A stretch of 13,398 nucleotides of DNA from Acetobacteraceae bacterium (GCA_019237355.1 JAFAHH010000413.1:1-13398), one strand, 5' to 3'. Counted from the first letter of the stretch, positions 1 to 7,613 are shown. Notes: a model not told the origin generated them from the letters alone. A program made the numbers and translations.

Positions 1-372
1 TGTACCGGTGCCAACAGCAGTCCCGGTCTTGCGGTTTGCGACCGCCGCTTCGCCCATGATCGAGCGCAGATCGCGCAAAAAGGCCGCTCCCTTTAGGGTC
101 CGCTGGACGAGCACGCTACGCCGGTCCATTGGGTCGACCTTGCGCCGGGCCAGATCGAGTTCACCGAGCCTATCGAGCGCACGGGTAATCGCCGGCTTCG
201 ATACATTAAGATCGGCGGCCAGGCCGCGCACTGTATGGGCGCCGTCCTGCAAATAGCACGTTAAAAAAACGCCAAGCTGCCGCGCTGAGAGATCCGGCCC
301 GTCGCGGCGCACTAGCGCCACTACGGTATCTCGGAGGATGCCGACGAGCTGGTCGGGATTTTGTGTAGCCAT
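1..372 (-). CDS. MarR-type winged-helix transcriptional regulator, partial (C-terminus beyond the left edge)
   Basis: The frame opens at an ATG at 372 and runs to base 1 without a stop, so 124 N-terminal residues are visible. A GAGAGGG Shine-Dalgarno-like stretch lies about 8 bases before the ATG, which supports this start. Residues about 28-70 form helices ending in a helix-turn-helix (TVRGLAADLNVSKPAITRAL, about 47-66). The wing follows, with the family-typical D-x-R signature in PMDRRSVLV (about 81-89) and then TLKG. MarR proteins are dimeric DNA-binding regulators that usually repress themselves and a neighbouring gene, often in response to small phenolic or oxidising ligands. The target here is unknown. 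The neighbour upstream on the same strand is the aminopeptidase, whose stop is about 170 bases away, and that gap holds an inverted repeat (456-472) that could be an operator. Family placement is fairly sure; ligand and regulon cannot be told. Confidence 0.8.
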   Translation of the reverse strand, partial: MATQNPDQLVGILRDTVVALVRRDGPDLSARQLGVFLTCYLQDGAHTVRGLAADLNVSKPAITRALDRLGELDLARRKVDPMDRRSVLVQRTLKGAAFLRDLRSIMGEAAVANRKTGTAVGTGT

Positions 373-455
373 GGGTTTTGCCCTCTCACCTGGACCGGGC
401 TTCTTGATCGCCCGTGCTTTGTTGTTTGCCACTGAATTAACGATCCCGCATCGAT

Positions 456-472
456 GCTTGGCTGTACCAAGC
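456..472. promoter_or_regulatory. Perfect inverted repeat upstream of the MarR gene (candidate operator)
   Basis: GCTTGG-CTGTA-CCAAGC: two perfect 6-base arms around a 5-base centre, 17 bases overall. This is the size and shape of many MarR-dimer operators. It lies 84 bases before the MarR start codon, in the gap between the aminopeptidase stop and the MarR start. It could equally be a small hairpin after the aminopeptidase gene, but no T-run follows it on the minus strand. The regulatory role is inference. Confidence 0.35.
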
Positions 473-544
473 GGTTTCGATATAGCCTTGCGCAGGGTCG
501 GTGACAGACCATAGCGCGTGGAAAAGATTCGATGGAATTCGCAT

Positions 545-1978
545 TTACGTTACCTCACTGTTCTGGTCCGGTATCGGAGCGATCACAAAAGCGTTTTCAG
601 CGGCCAACCGGAGCGCGGCGAATACTGCGCGAACCGCTTGCGCCTCCCCACCTTCAGGGCGGCCTGGCTGCGTTGCCTCATTCCACGCGAAAAGGTCGAT
701 GTGGGCCCAAGCTACGCTTAGGGGAACGAACCGGCGCAGAAACAAGGCTGCAATGATTGCGCCCGCGTAGGGCTTTGATGACACGTTGTTCATGTCCGCG
801 ACGGGACTGTTTAGCCACGAGTCGTAGCCCTCCCATAAGGGCAGCCGCCAAAGCGGATCGTACGTGCGCTGGCCAGCTTGCGATAAGACCTGCGCCCAAC
901 CCTCGTGATTGCAGAAGAATGCCGGCAACTCTGGGCCGAGTGCCACCCGCGCTGCGCCGGTCAAAGTGGCGCAGTCGAGCAGAAGCGCCGGATTTTCCTC
1001 CACCGCCTCTGAAAGCAAATCGCACAGGACGAGCCGGCCCTCCGCATCGGTATCACCGATTTCGACGGATAAGCCGCACCGCGTGCGGATAACATCCTGT
1101 GGGCGCATCGCGCGCCCAGAAATGCTATTTTCAACACAGCCAATCCGGACCGCGAGTCGCACCGGCAGATCGGCCTGCATCACCAGATGGGCAATGCCCA
1201 AAATACACGCGGCGCCGCCCATGTCTTTCTTCATCCGCAGCATCGCGCTGGACGGCTTGATGTCATAGCCGCCGGTATCGAAGCAGACGCCCTTGCCGCA
1301 TAGTGAAATCAGCGGCGCGTTCACCCCGGCGCGAGAACCCGTCCAGCGGAGTGTGACAACATGAGGTGCACGTTCAGAGCCGGCGCCGACCGCTGCAATG
1401 GCAGGGTAGGACCGTTCGAGTTCTGTTCCGTTTACCTGCTCCACGCGCGCGTCATTGGTCCGCGCACAACGAATGACGGCTTCCGCAAGCTCGGCGGGAC
1501 CTAATAGATTTGCAGGCGTATTGATCAGGTCCCGGACGGACCAAATCGTGGCCGCTTCGGTAAGAGCCCAATCGCAACCAGCAGGCGGTTGCAACCGAGC
1601 CAATCGCTGGCCCTGCTTCCCGGCCCCGCGATACTGATACGCGCCCAGGCAGAAACCCAGCAAAGCGGTAGCGGCATCGTAATCGCCACGCTCAAGCTTC
1701 CAAATGCTGTCCTTCGGCAATTGGGCGGCGAGCCCGCCGAAAGCGTAAGGCCCGCGGTCTTCACCCAGGCCTACAACCGCCCCCGCAACCCCTTCCGGCC
1801 CCGGTATCAGAGCAAACTGCTGCGCTGCGCCCGTAAAACCCACCTGCCGCAAATATTGCGCCTGCGAAGAAGGCAAGCTGGAAAGGAAAGCTTCGCAGGC
1901 GCCGGGCCGCAGAACCCGTAACGGGCGCGCACTTTCACCGGGTCCGGCTAAGCAATCGAGGTCTTGCACACTCATCAT
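545..1978 (-). CDS. Leucyl aminopeptidase family protein (peptidase family M17)
   Basis: 477 residues, close to the usual M17 length. These cytosolic hexameric enzymes use two metal ions to remove N-terminal residues from peptides. The C-terminal catalytic domain is intact. The metal and active-site residues of the family map to K229 and D234 (in GKGVCFDTGG), K241 (DIKPS), D252 (KKDMGGAA), and D311, E313 and R315 (GDTDAEGRL). The CATLTGAARVALG segment after them is also present. One oddity is that the nearly invariant NTDAEGRL reads DTDAEGRL, with D309 in place of Asn. The N-terminal domain (about 1-135) is divergent, as is normal in this family. Two ATG codons stand side by side (1978 and 1975), with AGGTAGGT about 10 bases upstream, so either may be used. 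The substrate range is unknown, so no gene symbol is given; pepA-like is the nearest label. It lies 87 bases downstream of htpG on the same strand. Confidence 0.93.
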   Translation of the reverse strand: MMSVQDLDCLAGPGESARPLRVLRPGACEAFLSSLPSSQAQYLRQVGFTGAAQQFALIPGPEGVAGAVVGLGEDRGPYAFGGLAAQLPKDSIWKLERGDYDAATALLGFCLGAYQYRGAGKQGQRLARLQPPAGCDWALTEAATIWSVRDLINTPANLLGPAELAEAVIRCARTNDARVEQVNGTELERSYPAIAAVGAGSERAPHVVTLRWTGSRAGVNAPLISLCGKGVCFDTGGYDIKPSSAMLRMKKDMGGAACILGIAHLVMQADLPVRLAVRIGCVENSISGRAMRPQDVIRTRCGLSVEIGDTDAEGRLVLCDLLSEAVEENPALLLDCATLTGAARVALGPELPAFFCNHEGWAQVLSQAGQRTYDPLWRLPLWEGYDSWLNSPVADMNNVSSKPYAGAIIAALFLRRFVPLSVAWAHIDLFAWNEATQPGRPEGGEAQAVRAVFAALRLAAENAFVIAPIPDQNSEVT

Positions 1979-2065
1979 GCGAACAATACCTACCTGGTAA
2001 CGGCATGCAACCGTTTTTTACAACTGCTACGGGCATGGATCGATCACAGGGCCGCGAATAGTTGT

Positions 2066-3880
2066 CTAGCTGGTCGCATCTACCCCGTCCCCTAGCAGCG
2101 TCGTAACCCTGCGGGCGAAGCCGCCAGGGTCAGGGGGCAAATCGCCATCTTGGATGCTCGCCAGATCAAGCAGGACAGATGCTGAGTCCCTGAAACTCGC
2201 CTGCTCCGTCTTGCGCGCCAGGGACTGAATCAATTGATGGGACGGATTCACCTCTAGTATCGGCGCTGGGGCCGGCATTGCCCGGCCAGAGCGCCGAAGC
2301 AGGCGTTGTACCTGCAAGTCGGGGCCGGTCGCCCCCGAGGCCAGAACTACGGCGCTGTCCGTGAGACGGCCAGTCGCGCGAACCTCCGAGACCCGGTCGC
2401 CGAGTGCCTGCTTCAAAGCCGCGAGCAGCGGTGCAACCTTCTCTTGGTCCGCCTGGGGAGGCTCGGCGGCTTGCGTGACACTCCGCAGCTTCTTTCCTTC
2501 CCACTCGCCCACGCGCTCGGGCCAGAACGCGTCGATCGGGTCAGGCATAAGCAGCACGTCGGTTCCTTTCGCCCGAAACCCTTCGAGCTGCGGCGAGCCG
2601 CGCAACGCCGCTTCGCTATCGCCAACCAGGTACCAGATCGTGTCCTGGCCGGGCTGCATCCGGGCTAAGTAGTCCGCGAGTGTGGTCCAGCCCTCCTGCG
2701 CGGACGAGCGAAACCGCAGCAGCGGAACAAGCTCAGCCCGGTAGTCAGCATCCTCCCAGAGACCTTCCTTTAGAGTTGCGCCGAAATTGGCCCAGAACTT
2801 CAGGTAATGCTCAGGTTCCGCGGCTTTCGCCTTCAGTTCGGAAAGCACCCGGTTGGTGACCGCCCGGCGAATCCGCGCCAAAACGGGTGTCGCTTGCAGC
2901 ATCTCGCGCGAGATGTTCAAGGGCAGATCGTCCGTATCGACCACGCCCTGAACGAAGCGCAGGAACGGCGGCAGGAGCTCCGCCTCATCCGTAATGAACA
3001 TCCGCCTTACATGCAGCCGGACCCGCGACTTGCGCTCCAGTTCGAGCGGCTCGAATGGGCGCTGCCCTGGGATGAACAGCAGGGCATAAAATTCCAGCGT
3101 TCCCTCGGCCCGCCAATGGAGCGTGTCCCAGGGTGTATCCAGCAAGTGCCCCAGGTGGCGGTAGAATTCCGTGAGCTGCTGCTCGGTGATCTCGGAGCGC
3201 GGTTTCCGCCAGAGCGCGGTTCCCTCATTGGCCGGCAGGTCACGGCCATCGCGCCGGATCGTAATGGGCACGGTAATGTAATCGGCCCATTTACGGACGA
3301 TAGTTTCTAGGACGTATGGCTCGAGAAATTCCCCGGCATCGGCCTTCACGTGGAGCAGCACGTCGGTGCCGGCCGTATCGCGTCTGGCTGGTTCCATCGT
3401 GAAGGCGCCGCCGCCGTCGGAGGCCCACCGCCAGGCTTCCTCAGTTCCCGCCCTTCGCGAGATCACTTCGACCCGGTCGGCCGCCATGAAGGCGGAATAG
3501 AAGCCGACCCCGAACTGGCCGATGAGCGCCGGCCGCTCTTCCGGTTTGGCGCTCACGAGCTGCTCGCCGAAAGCGCGCGTGCCGGAACGGGCGATAGTAC
3601 CCAAATTCTGAACCATTTCCTCGCGGGTCATGCCGATGCCGTCATCGCCGACCAGCAAGGTCCGGGCAGGCTTGTCAGGTGCGATTCGGATCTTGGCGCC
3701 CTCGGGTAAGGCTAGGAACGGATCGGTAAGCGATTCGAACCGCCGACGGTCGATGGCGTCCGCGGCATTGGCCACGAGCTCGCGTAGAAAAATTTCACGA
3801 TTCGAATAAAGCGAATGCACGACGAGATCGAGCAGCCTTCCGACCTCGGCGCTGAATTCATGCCGTTCCGTGTTAGCCAT
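2066..3880 (-). CDS. htpG: Molecular chaperone HtpG (bacterial Hsp90)
   Basis: 604 residues, slightly short of the usual 620-640. HtpG is the cytosolic ATP-dependent Hsp90 dimer that remodels client proteins under stress. The N-terminal ATPase domain shows E34 and N38 (FLRELVANAADAID), the adenine-contacting D79 (DDGIGM, where most homologues have DNGIGM), the LGTIARSGT lid segment (about 93-101) and GQFGVGFYSAF (121-131). The middle domain carries VRRMFITDEAELLPP (291-305) and DTDDLPLNISREMLQ (315-329), whose R325 corresponds to the conserved catalytic-loop arginine. A C-terminal dimerisation region follows. In the ELISNASDA motif the Ser is Ala. The start is the ATG at 3880; AAGGA lies about 14 bases upstream, a rather long spacing. 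An RpoH-type promoter at 3921-3952 would give a leader of roughly 35 bases. The gene is divergent from the helicase gene. Confidence 0.97.
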   Translation of the reverse strand: MANTERHEFSAEVGRLLDLVVHSLYSNREIFLRELVANAADAIDRRRFESLTDPFLALPEGAKIRIAPDKPARTLLVGDDGIGMTREEMVQNLGTIARSGTRAFGEQLVSAKPEERPALIGQFGVGFYSAFMAADRVEVISRRAGTEEAWRWASDGGGAFTMEPARRDTAGTDVLLHVKADAGEFLEPYVLETIVRKWADYITVPITIRRDGRDLPANEGTALWRKPRSEITEQQLTEFYRHLGHLLDTPWDTLHWRAEGTLEFYALLFIPGQRPFEPLELERKSRVRLHVRRMFITDEAELLPPFLRFVQGVVDTDDLPLNISREMLQATPVLARIRRAVTNRVLSELKAKAAEPEHYLKFWANFGATLKEGLWEDADYRAELVPLLRFRSSAQEGWTTLADYLARMQPGQDTIWYLVGDSEAALRGSPQLEGFRAKGTDVLLMPDPIDAFWPERVGEWEGKKLRSVTQAAEPPQADQEKVAPLLAALKQALGDRVSEVRATGRLTDSAVVLASGATGPDLQVQRLLRRSGRAMPAPAPILEVNPSHQLIQSLARKTEQASFRDSASVLLDLASIQDGDLPPDPGGFARRVTTLLGDGVDATS

Positions 3881-3920
3881 TGCGCGTTTTGCTTTCCTTT
3901 GCGGGGGTTCTTATCGGCGC

Positions 3921-3952
3921 CCGAGATAAGTGGCTTGCCCCTGGCGGGCAAG
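3921..3952 (-). promoter_or_regulatory. RpoH (sigma-32 type) heat-shock promoter of htpG
   Basis: On the minus strand CTTG (3952-3949) is followed by 18 bases and then CTTATCTCGG (3930-3921). This matches every fixed position of the alphaproteobacterial heat-shock promoter consensus as I know it, CTTG-N17/18-CYTATNTNNG. Transcription would begin near 3914, about 35 bases before the htpG ATG. Because htpG is a classical heat-shock gene, position, strand and sequence all agree. It has not been checked experimentally. Confidence 0.8.
3934..3952. repeat. Perfect inverted repeat overlapping the htpG heat-shock promoter
   Basis: Read on the plus strand this is CTTGCCC-CTGGC-GGGCAAG: two perfect 7-base arms with a 5-base centre. 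On the minus strand one arm begins with the CTTG of the -35 element and the other lies in the spacer. A protein bound here would block sigma factor access, so it is a candidate operator. A second, weaker dyad (TTATC ... GATAA, 3911-3929) covers the -10 element. Neither resembles the CIRCE element (TTAGCACTC-N9-GAGTGCTAA). Confidence 0.5.
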
Positions 3953-4086
3953 GTATCAGGCGCAACCACTGCACAGCTTGTTCCCAGTCAGGCGAACTGC
4001 TGTGCTGTCTGCTGCCGGGGCAGGTTCAGCTTCCGGATCGCGCCCTGGGTCGCTATGCGTTCAACCGCCGATCCGTGCGGAATGCC

Positions 4087-4115
4087 TTGCAATGGGCCGC
4101 TGCAGTGCCAAAAAT
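4087..4115 (+). promoter_or_regulatory. Weak candidate promoter of the helicase gene
   Basis: TTGCAA (4087-4092), a 17-base spacer, then AAAAAT (4110-4115). Each hexamer matches the housekeeping consensus at only 4 of 6 positions. If used, transcription would start close to the helicase ATG at 4122 and give a message with almost no leader. No clear Shine-Dalgarno sequence is seen at that start, which fits this idea but does not prove it. Confidence 0.22.
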
Positions 4116-4121
4116 TAGGCC

Positions 4122-6620
4122 ATGGAGGGACTCCATCGTCGCGTAAAGGCCGTGCTGGGCCCCACCAATACCGGCAAGACCCACCTTGCGATCGAGCGGA
4201 TGCTGGCCCACAGCTCGGGCATCATCGGATTCCCGCTTCGGCTCCTGGCCCGCGAGAATTATGACCGGATGGTCGCCCGAAAGGGGGCCAAGAATGTCGC
4301 GCTCATCACCGGCGAGGAGAAGATTCTTCCACCGGGCGCTCGTTGGTACTCCTGCACGGTGGAGGCGATGCCGCTCGACCGCCCGGCCGAGTTCGTCGCC
4401 GTGGATGAGATTCAGCTCTGCGCTGATCCCGATCGCGGTCACGTCTTCACCGACCGGCTGCTGCATGCCCGCGGGCTGGTCGAGACCATGTTCTTGGGCG
4501 CAGAGACGATCCGCCCCCTGCTACAGCGCCTGGTCCCAGATGCTATCGTCGAGACGCGGCCGCGGCTTTCTGAACTTGAGTATAGTGGACCAGTCAAGCT
4601 TGCCCGCTTACCCCCACGCTCGGCGGTCGTCGCGTTCAGCGCAGGCGAGGTTTATGCGATCGCCGAGCTGATTCGCCGCCGCCGGGGCGGATGTGCCGTG
4701 GTCATGGGACGGCTTTCGCCCCGCACTCGGAACGCCCAAGTGGCGCTCTATCAAGAGAAGGAGGTGGATTTCCTGGTCGCGACCGATGCGGTCGGGATGG
4801 GCCTTAATATGGATGTCGATCACGTCGCGTTCGCGAGCCTCTCCAAATTCGACGGCCATCAGGTGCGCGGGCTGGCGGCGCCGGAGCTGGCGCAGATTGC
4901 TGGCCGGGCTGGCCGCGGCATGCGGGACGGGAGCTTCGGAACGACAGGAGATTGCCCGCCGCTGGGGCTCGATTTGGTCCAGGCGGTTGAGGCCCACAGC
5001 TTCGAGCCGCTCTCATACTTATGCTGGCGAAATTCCGAGCTGGATTTCAGCCATGTCGATGCCCTGCTTGCGACGCTCAATGCGGCCCCGCCGCGGCCGG
5101 GCCTAGTGCGGGGCAATGACGCGAGCGATTTCGAGACCCTCTCGGCGCTGGCCCGTGATCCCGATACCAGGCAGCTTGCTCGCGGACGCCCCCGGGTTCG
5201 GCTGCTCTGGGAGGCCTGCCAAATCCCCGATTTCCGCAAGCTTGCCGACGAGACGCATAATCGGCTCTGTGCCCGTGTGTTCAGCCATCTCGCGCGGGAA
5301 GGGGGGGTGCCCACGGATTGGATTGCCGGGCAAATTTCCGCCCTGTCGCGGGGCGATGGCGATATCGATACCCTGATGCAGCGGCTGGCGGGGGTGCGCG
5401 TGTGGTCCTACATTGCAGCCCGGGCCGATTGGGTGGCCGATGCGCCGCATTGGCAAGGGCGTGCCCGCGAAGTGGAGGATCTGCTCTCAGACGCCTTGCA
5501 CGAACGCTTGATCGCCCGGTTCGTCGATCGGCGGGCGGCGCATCTGATTCGCCGCCTCGAAGCGGCCGAGGGCGAGGAGCTGCTTTCGGCCGTAACCCGG
5601 CGCGGCGAGGTGGCGGTGGAGGGGCACCATGTGGGCCATATCGGCGGCTTCCGGTTTGTCCCCGACCCGATCGCCGAAGGTGAGCAGAAGCGGCTCGTTT
5701 TGCGCGCCGCCCGCCGGGCGCTGCGGCAAGAAGTGCCGCGCCGGGTTGCCGCACTCGAAGCCGCGCCGGGTTCCAGCTTCGATTTTGCCCCAGAGCAGCG
5801 GATTGCGTGGCAAGGCGCACCGGTCGCGCGCCTGAGGCCCGGGCCCGCGGCCATCCGGCCCCTGGTGGAAGTGCTCGAGAGCGAATTCCTTGACGGCCCG
5901 ATGCGTGAGCGTGTGCGCGTCCGGCTGCAGCTTTGGGCTGACGAATTGATCCGACGGGATCTGCGCCCGCTCCTGCAAGCGGCTGAGCACGCCGACCATG
6001 CCGCCGACCTCCGCGGTCCCCTGCATCGTCTCGTCGAGCATCTGGGCGTGGTGCCTGGGCCGGCTGATATGATCACAGCCACGGCGCGGGCGCGGCTCAA
6101 GCTGCTCGGCGTAAGGGCCGGGCGCTATGCCCTGTTCGTGCCGGACTTGCTTAAGCCACGGGCAATGGCTCTTCGCGCGCGGCTCTGGGCGTTGCGGCAC
6201 GGCCTGGCCGTGCCCGATCTGCCCTCCCCGGGGCTGGTTTCCCTACCGGCAGGGCCTGATTGGCCGCCCGGCTTTGCCGCGGATTTGGGATGGCTCGAAG
6301 CTGGCCCTGTGCTGCTGCGGCTTGATGTCGCCGAGCGTGCCGGGGCCGAGCTTGCTTGGCTCACGCGCCGGACGCCGGCAGCCCTTCCGGCCGGTCTTGC
6401 ATCCCGGTTCTCCCTCGCGGAGGAAAAACTGCCGCCGGTACTTCGTTGCCTCGGATTCCGGGTTCTGCCCGCCGGCACTCCAGATCCGGGCCAATTCGGG
6501 CCGCCATCGCCGGTGATGATCGCTTCGATCCGGCGGCGGCATGCCGCACCCACCGACCGGAGGGTCAGCCGGCCTTACGAAGGCCCCTTCGCCGCCCTTG
6601 GTTGTCTTGATCTCTCGTAA
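4122..6620 (+). CDS. SUV3-like superfamily 2 (DExH-type) helicase
   Basis: 832 residues. The N-terminal motor is clear: Walker A GPTNTGKT (13-20, K19), Walker B DEIQ (95-98) as in SUV3-type RNA helicases, then FLGAETI, FSAGEVYAIAELI, motif V ATDAVGMGLNM (220-230) and motif VI QIAGRAGRG (258-266). Mitochondrial SUV3 unwinds RNA for degradation. The bacterial relatives are little studied, so an RNA role is inferred from homology only. The remaining roughly 550 residues are rich in Arg, Ala and Leu and hold no motif I can name; they look like the long C-terminal region of the alphaproteobacterial members. An in-frame TAG six bases upstream makes ATG 4122 the first ATG of the frame. No good ribosome binding site is seen (TTAGG ends only 2 bases before it). 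The gene is followed after 10 bases by the S4 protein gene, suggesting one transcript. Confidence 0.88.
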   Translation: MEGLHRRVKAVLGPTNTGKTHLAIERMLAHSSGIIGFPLRLLARENYDRMVARKGAKNVALITGEEKILPPGARWYSCTVEAMPLDRPAEFVAVDEIQLCADPDRGHVFTDRLLHARGLVETMFLGAETIRPLLQRLVPDAIVETRPRLSELEYSGPVKLARLPPRSAVVAFSAGEVYAIAELIRRRRGGCAVVMGRLSPRTRNAQVALYQEKEVDFLVATDAVGMGLNMDVDHVAFASLSKFDGHQVRGLAAPELAQIAGRAGRGMRDGSFGTTGDCPPLGLDLVQAVEAHSFEPLSYLCWRNSELDFSHVDALLATLNAAPPRPGLVRGNDASDFETLSALARDPDTRQLARGRPRVRLLWEACQIPDFRKLADETHNRLCARVFSHLAREGGVPTDWIAGQISALSRGDGDIDTLMQRLAGVRVWSYIAARADWVADAPHWQGRAREVEDLLSDALHERLIARFVDRRAAHLIRRLEAAEGEELLSAVTRRGEVAVEGHHVGHIGGFRFVPDPIAEGEQKRLVLRAARRALRQEVPRRVAALEAAPGSSFDFAPEQRIAWQGAPVARLRPGPAAIRPLVEVLESEFLDGPMRERVRVRLQLWADELIRRDLRPLLQAAEHADHAADLRGPLHRLVEHLGVVPGPADMITATARARLKLLGVRAGRYALFVPDLLKPRAMALRARLWALRHGLAVPDLPSPGLVSLPAGPDWPPGFAADLGWLEAGPVLLRLDVAERAGAELAWLTRRTPAALPAGLASRFSLAEEKLPPVLRCLGFRVLPAGTPDPGQFGPPSPVMIASIRRRHAAPTDRRVSRPYEGPFAALGCLDLS

Positions 6621-6630
6621 GGCTGGTCCT

Positions 6631-6921
6631 GTGGACCGAGACGCTGTCGAACCCGCAACCGCGTTTCAGAGGCTAGACACCTGGCTTTGGTGTGCCCGCT
6701 TTATGCGACAGCGTAGCGAATGTGCCCGCATGGTGACTGAGGGGGCGGTACGGATCAATCGGCAACCCACGGATAAGCCGCATGCCCGGCTCAGGGTCGG
6801 CGATGTGCTTACCGTGCCCTGCCGAGGCTCGGTTCGGGTAATCCGGGTTTTGCAGCTCGCGAAACGCCGTGGGCCCGCGAGCGAAGCACGGCGGCTTTAT
6901 GATGAAATTAGCGAAACTTAA
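6631..6921 (+). CDS. S4-domain RNA-binding protein, Hsp15-like
   Basis: 96 residues from a GTG start. The S4 fold is plain: QRLDTWLWCARFMRQRSECA (13-32), VTEGAVRINRQP (35-46) and ARLRVGDVLTV (52-62). Hsp15 in E. coli is a heat-shock protein that binds free 50S subunits carrying a nascent chain and helps recycle them; the same role here is inference. The GTG at 6631 is preferred because TAAGG (6618-6622) lies 8 bases upstream, the gene then begins 10 bases after the helicase stop, and 14 residues before RLD is normal for the family. An ATG at 6541 in the same frame would overlap the helicase end by 80 bases and add 30 residues unlike the family, so it was not chosen. The close spacing suggests coupling with the helicase gene. 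Confidence 0.85.
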   Translation: MDRDAVEPATAFQRLDTWLWCARFMRQRSECARMVTEGAVRINRQPTDKPHARLRVGDVLTVPCRGSVRVIRVLQLAKRRGPASEARRLYDEISET

Positions 6922-7051
6922 GCCGTCGCGCTTAACGTTGCACTCGACGGGGAAGGGATGAGTTTTGGCTCTCTTGCGCTGTATGCGAATCCTCGCCATA
7001 TCGCGGCCCCTGAGCTAAACATTCCTTCAAGAGGCTTCCGGGAGCGCTGCG

Positions 7052-7384
7052 ATGACGTACGTGGTCACCGAAACCTGCATACGTTGCAAGTATATGGACT
7101 GCGTCGAGGTGTGTCCGGTGGACTGTTTCTACGTCGGCGAGAACATGCTGGTGATCCATCCAGACGAATGCATCGATTGCGGCGTGTGTGAGCCGGAGTG
7201 CCCCGTCGAAGCCATCGTCCCGGATAGCGACGACCGGGCCGCGGCCTGGGCTGAGCAGAATCGAACGTACTCGGGGCAGTGGCCCAACATTACGCGCAAG
7301 GGCGTTCCGCCGGCTGACGCCGATGAGTGGAAGGACAAGCCCAATAAGGCCGAATTGTTCTCGCCCGAGCCTGGGACGCCATAG
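7052..7384 (+). CDS. fdxA: 7Fe ferredoxin FdxA ([3Fe-4S][4Fe-4S])
   Basis: 110 residues, the normal size for the Azotobacter ferredoxin I type. Nine cysteines fall in the expected places when compared with that protein from memory. C9, C17 and C50 would hold the [3Fe-4S] cluster, C21, C40, C43 and C46 the [4Fe-4S] cluster, and C12 and C25 are the usual extra cysteines. Key segments are ETCIRCKYMDCVEVCPVDCF (7-26) and DECIDCGVCEPECP (38-51), followed by the family-typical tail with WPNIT. It is a small soluble electron carrier; its partner here is not evident. GGGAG about 7 bases before the ATG supports the start. The TAG stop codon is formed by the first three bases of a palindromic repeat element (7382-7430). 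It is separated from the S4 gene by 130 bases in which I see no further gene. Confidence 0.95.
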   Translation: MTYVVTETCIRCKYMDCVEVCPVDCFYVGENMLVIHPDECIDCGVCEPECPVEAIVPDSDDRAAAWAEQNRTYSGQWPNITRKGVPPADADEWKDKPNKAELFSPEPGTP

Positions 7385-7430
7385 AGCCCGATCGCGTGAG
7401 GCGGATCGTCGGAAACCTCAATTGCGCTCG
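7382..7430 (+). repeat. Palindromic intergenic element, copy 1
   Basis: Aligns with the element at 11410-11460: by my hand alignment 43 of 51 columns are identical, with two single-base gaps. Shared blocks include TAGAGC, TGAGGCGG, ATCGTCGGAAA and GCGCTC. The terminal arms (AGAGCCCGAT / ATTGCGCTCG) are decayed compared with the perfect arms of the other copy. Its first three bases are the fdxA stop codon, and it may form a hairpin after the fdxA message. Confidence 0.75.
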
Positions 7431-7439
7431 AAAACAAAC

Positions 7440-7515
7440 TCAAGGGCGATGGCTTCAGGTTGACCCTTAGACTGTAGGGCTTTCAGCGCGGATTCAGGCT
7501 TTCGGCGGTTTCGCC
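7440..7515. repeat. Two half-copies of the palindromic element in opposite orientation
   Basis: 7440-7463 matches the first half of the 11410-11460 element (shared block GCGATGGCTT; 18 of 24 positions by hand). 7485-7515 is the second half in reverse complement: read on the minus strand it contains GAAAGCCTGAATC and ends in GCGCT, like 11428-11459. Together they look like a decayed or rearranged copy. Confidence 0.55.
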
Positions 7516-7579
7516 ATAACCGATACCGGTACGCCAGACCAGCAGCACGACAATTGAGACAGGTAATGGCGCGGGACAG

Positions 7580-7608
7580 GTGACGTTCTGGGCCGAACGC
7601 GCTATATA
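7580..7608 (+). promoter_or_regulatory. Candidate promoter of carD
   Basis: GTGACG (7580-7585), a 17-base spacer, then TATATA (7603-7608) inside the run TATATATA. Each hexamer matches the housekeeping consensus at 4 of 6 positions and the spacing is ideal. It is the most promoter-like stretch in the gap. It would give a leader of about 145 bases containing the tandem duplication. Confidence 0.4.
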
Positions 7609-7613
7609 TAGAC

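Noticed and set aside
1999..2019. Hairpin AACGG-N7-CCGTT followed by a T-run, resembling a terminator
   Set aside because: The T-run follows the stem only on the plus strand, where no gene ends nearby; both neighbouring genes are on the minus strand. The stem is also short.
3911..3952. CIRCE/HrcA site in front of htpG
   Set aside because: The arms do not match TTAGCACTC-N9-GAGTGCTAA, and a better-fitting RpoH promoter is present.
5281..6200. Long minus-strand open frames inside the helicase gene
   Set aside because: They are Arg/Pro/Ala-rich antisense frames expected in high-G+C coding DNA; the plus-strand frame has clear helicase motifs.
6541..6630. Upstream ATG start for the S4 protein
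   Set aside because: It would overlap the helicase end by 80 bases and add 30 residues without family resemblance; the GTG at 6631 has a ribosome binding site and suits the family length.
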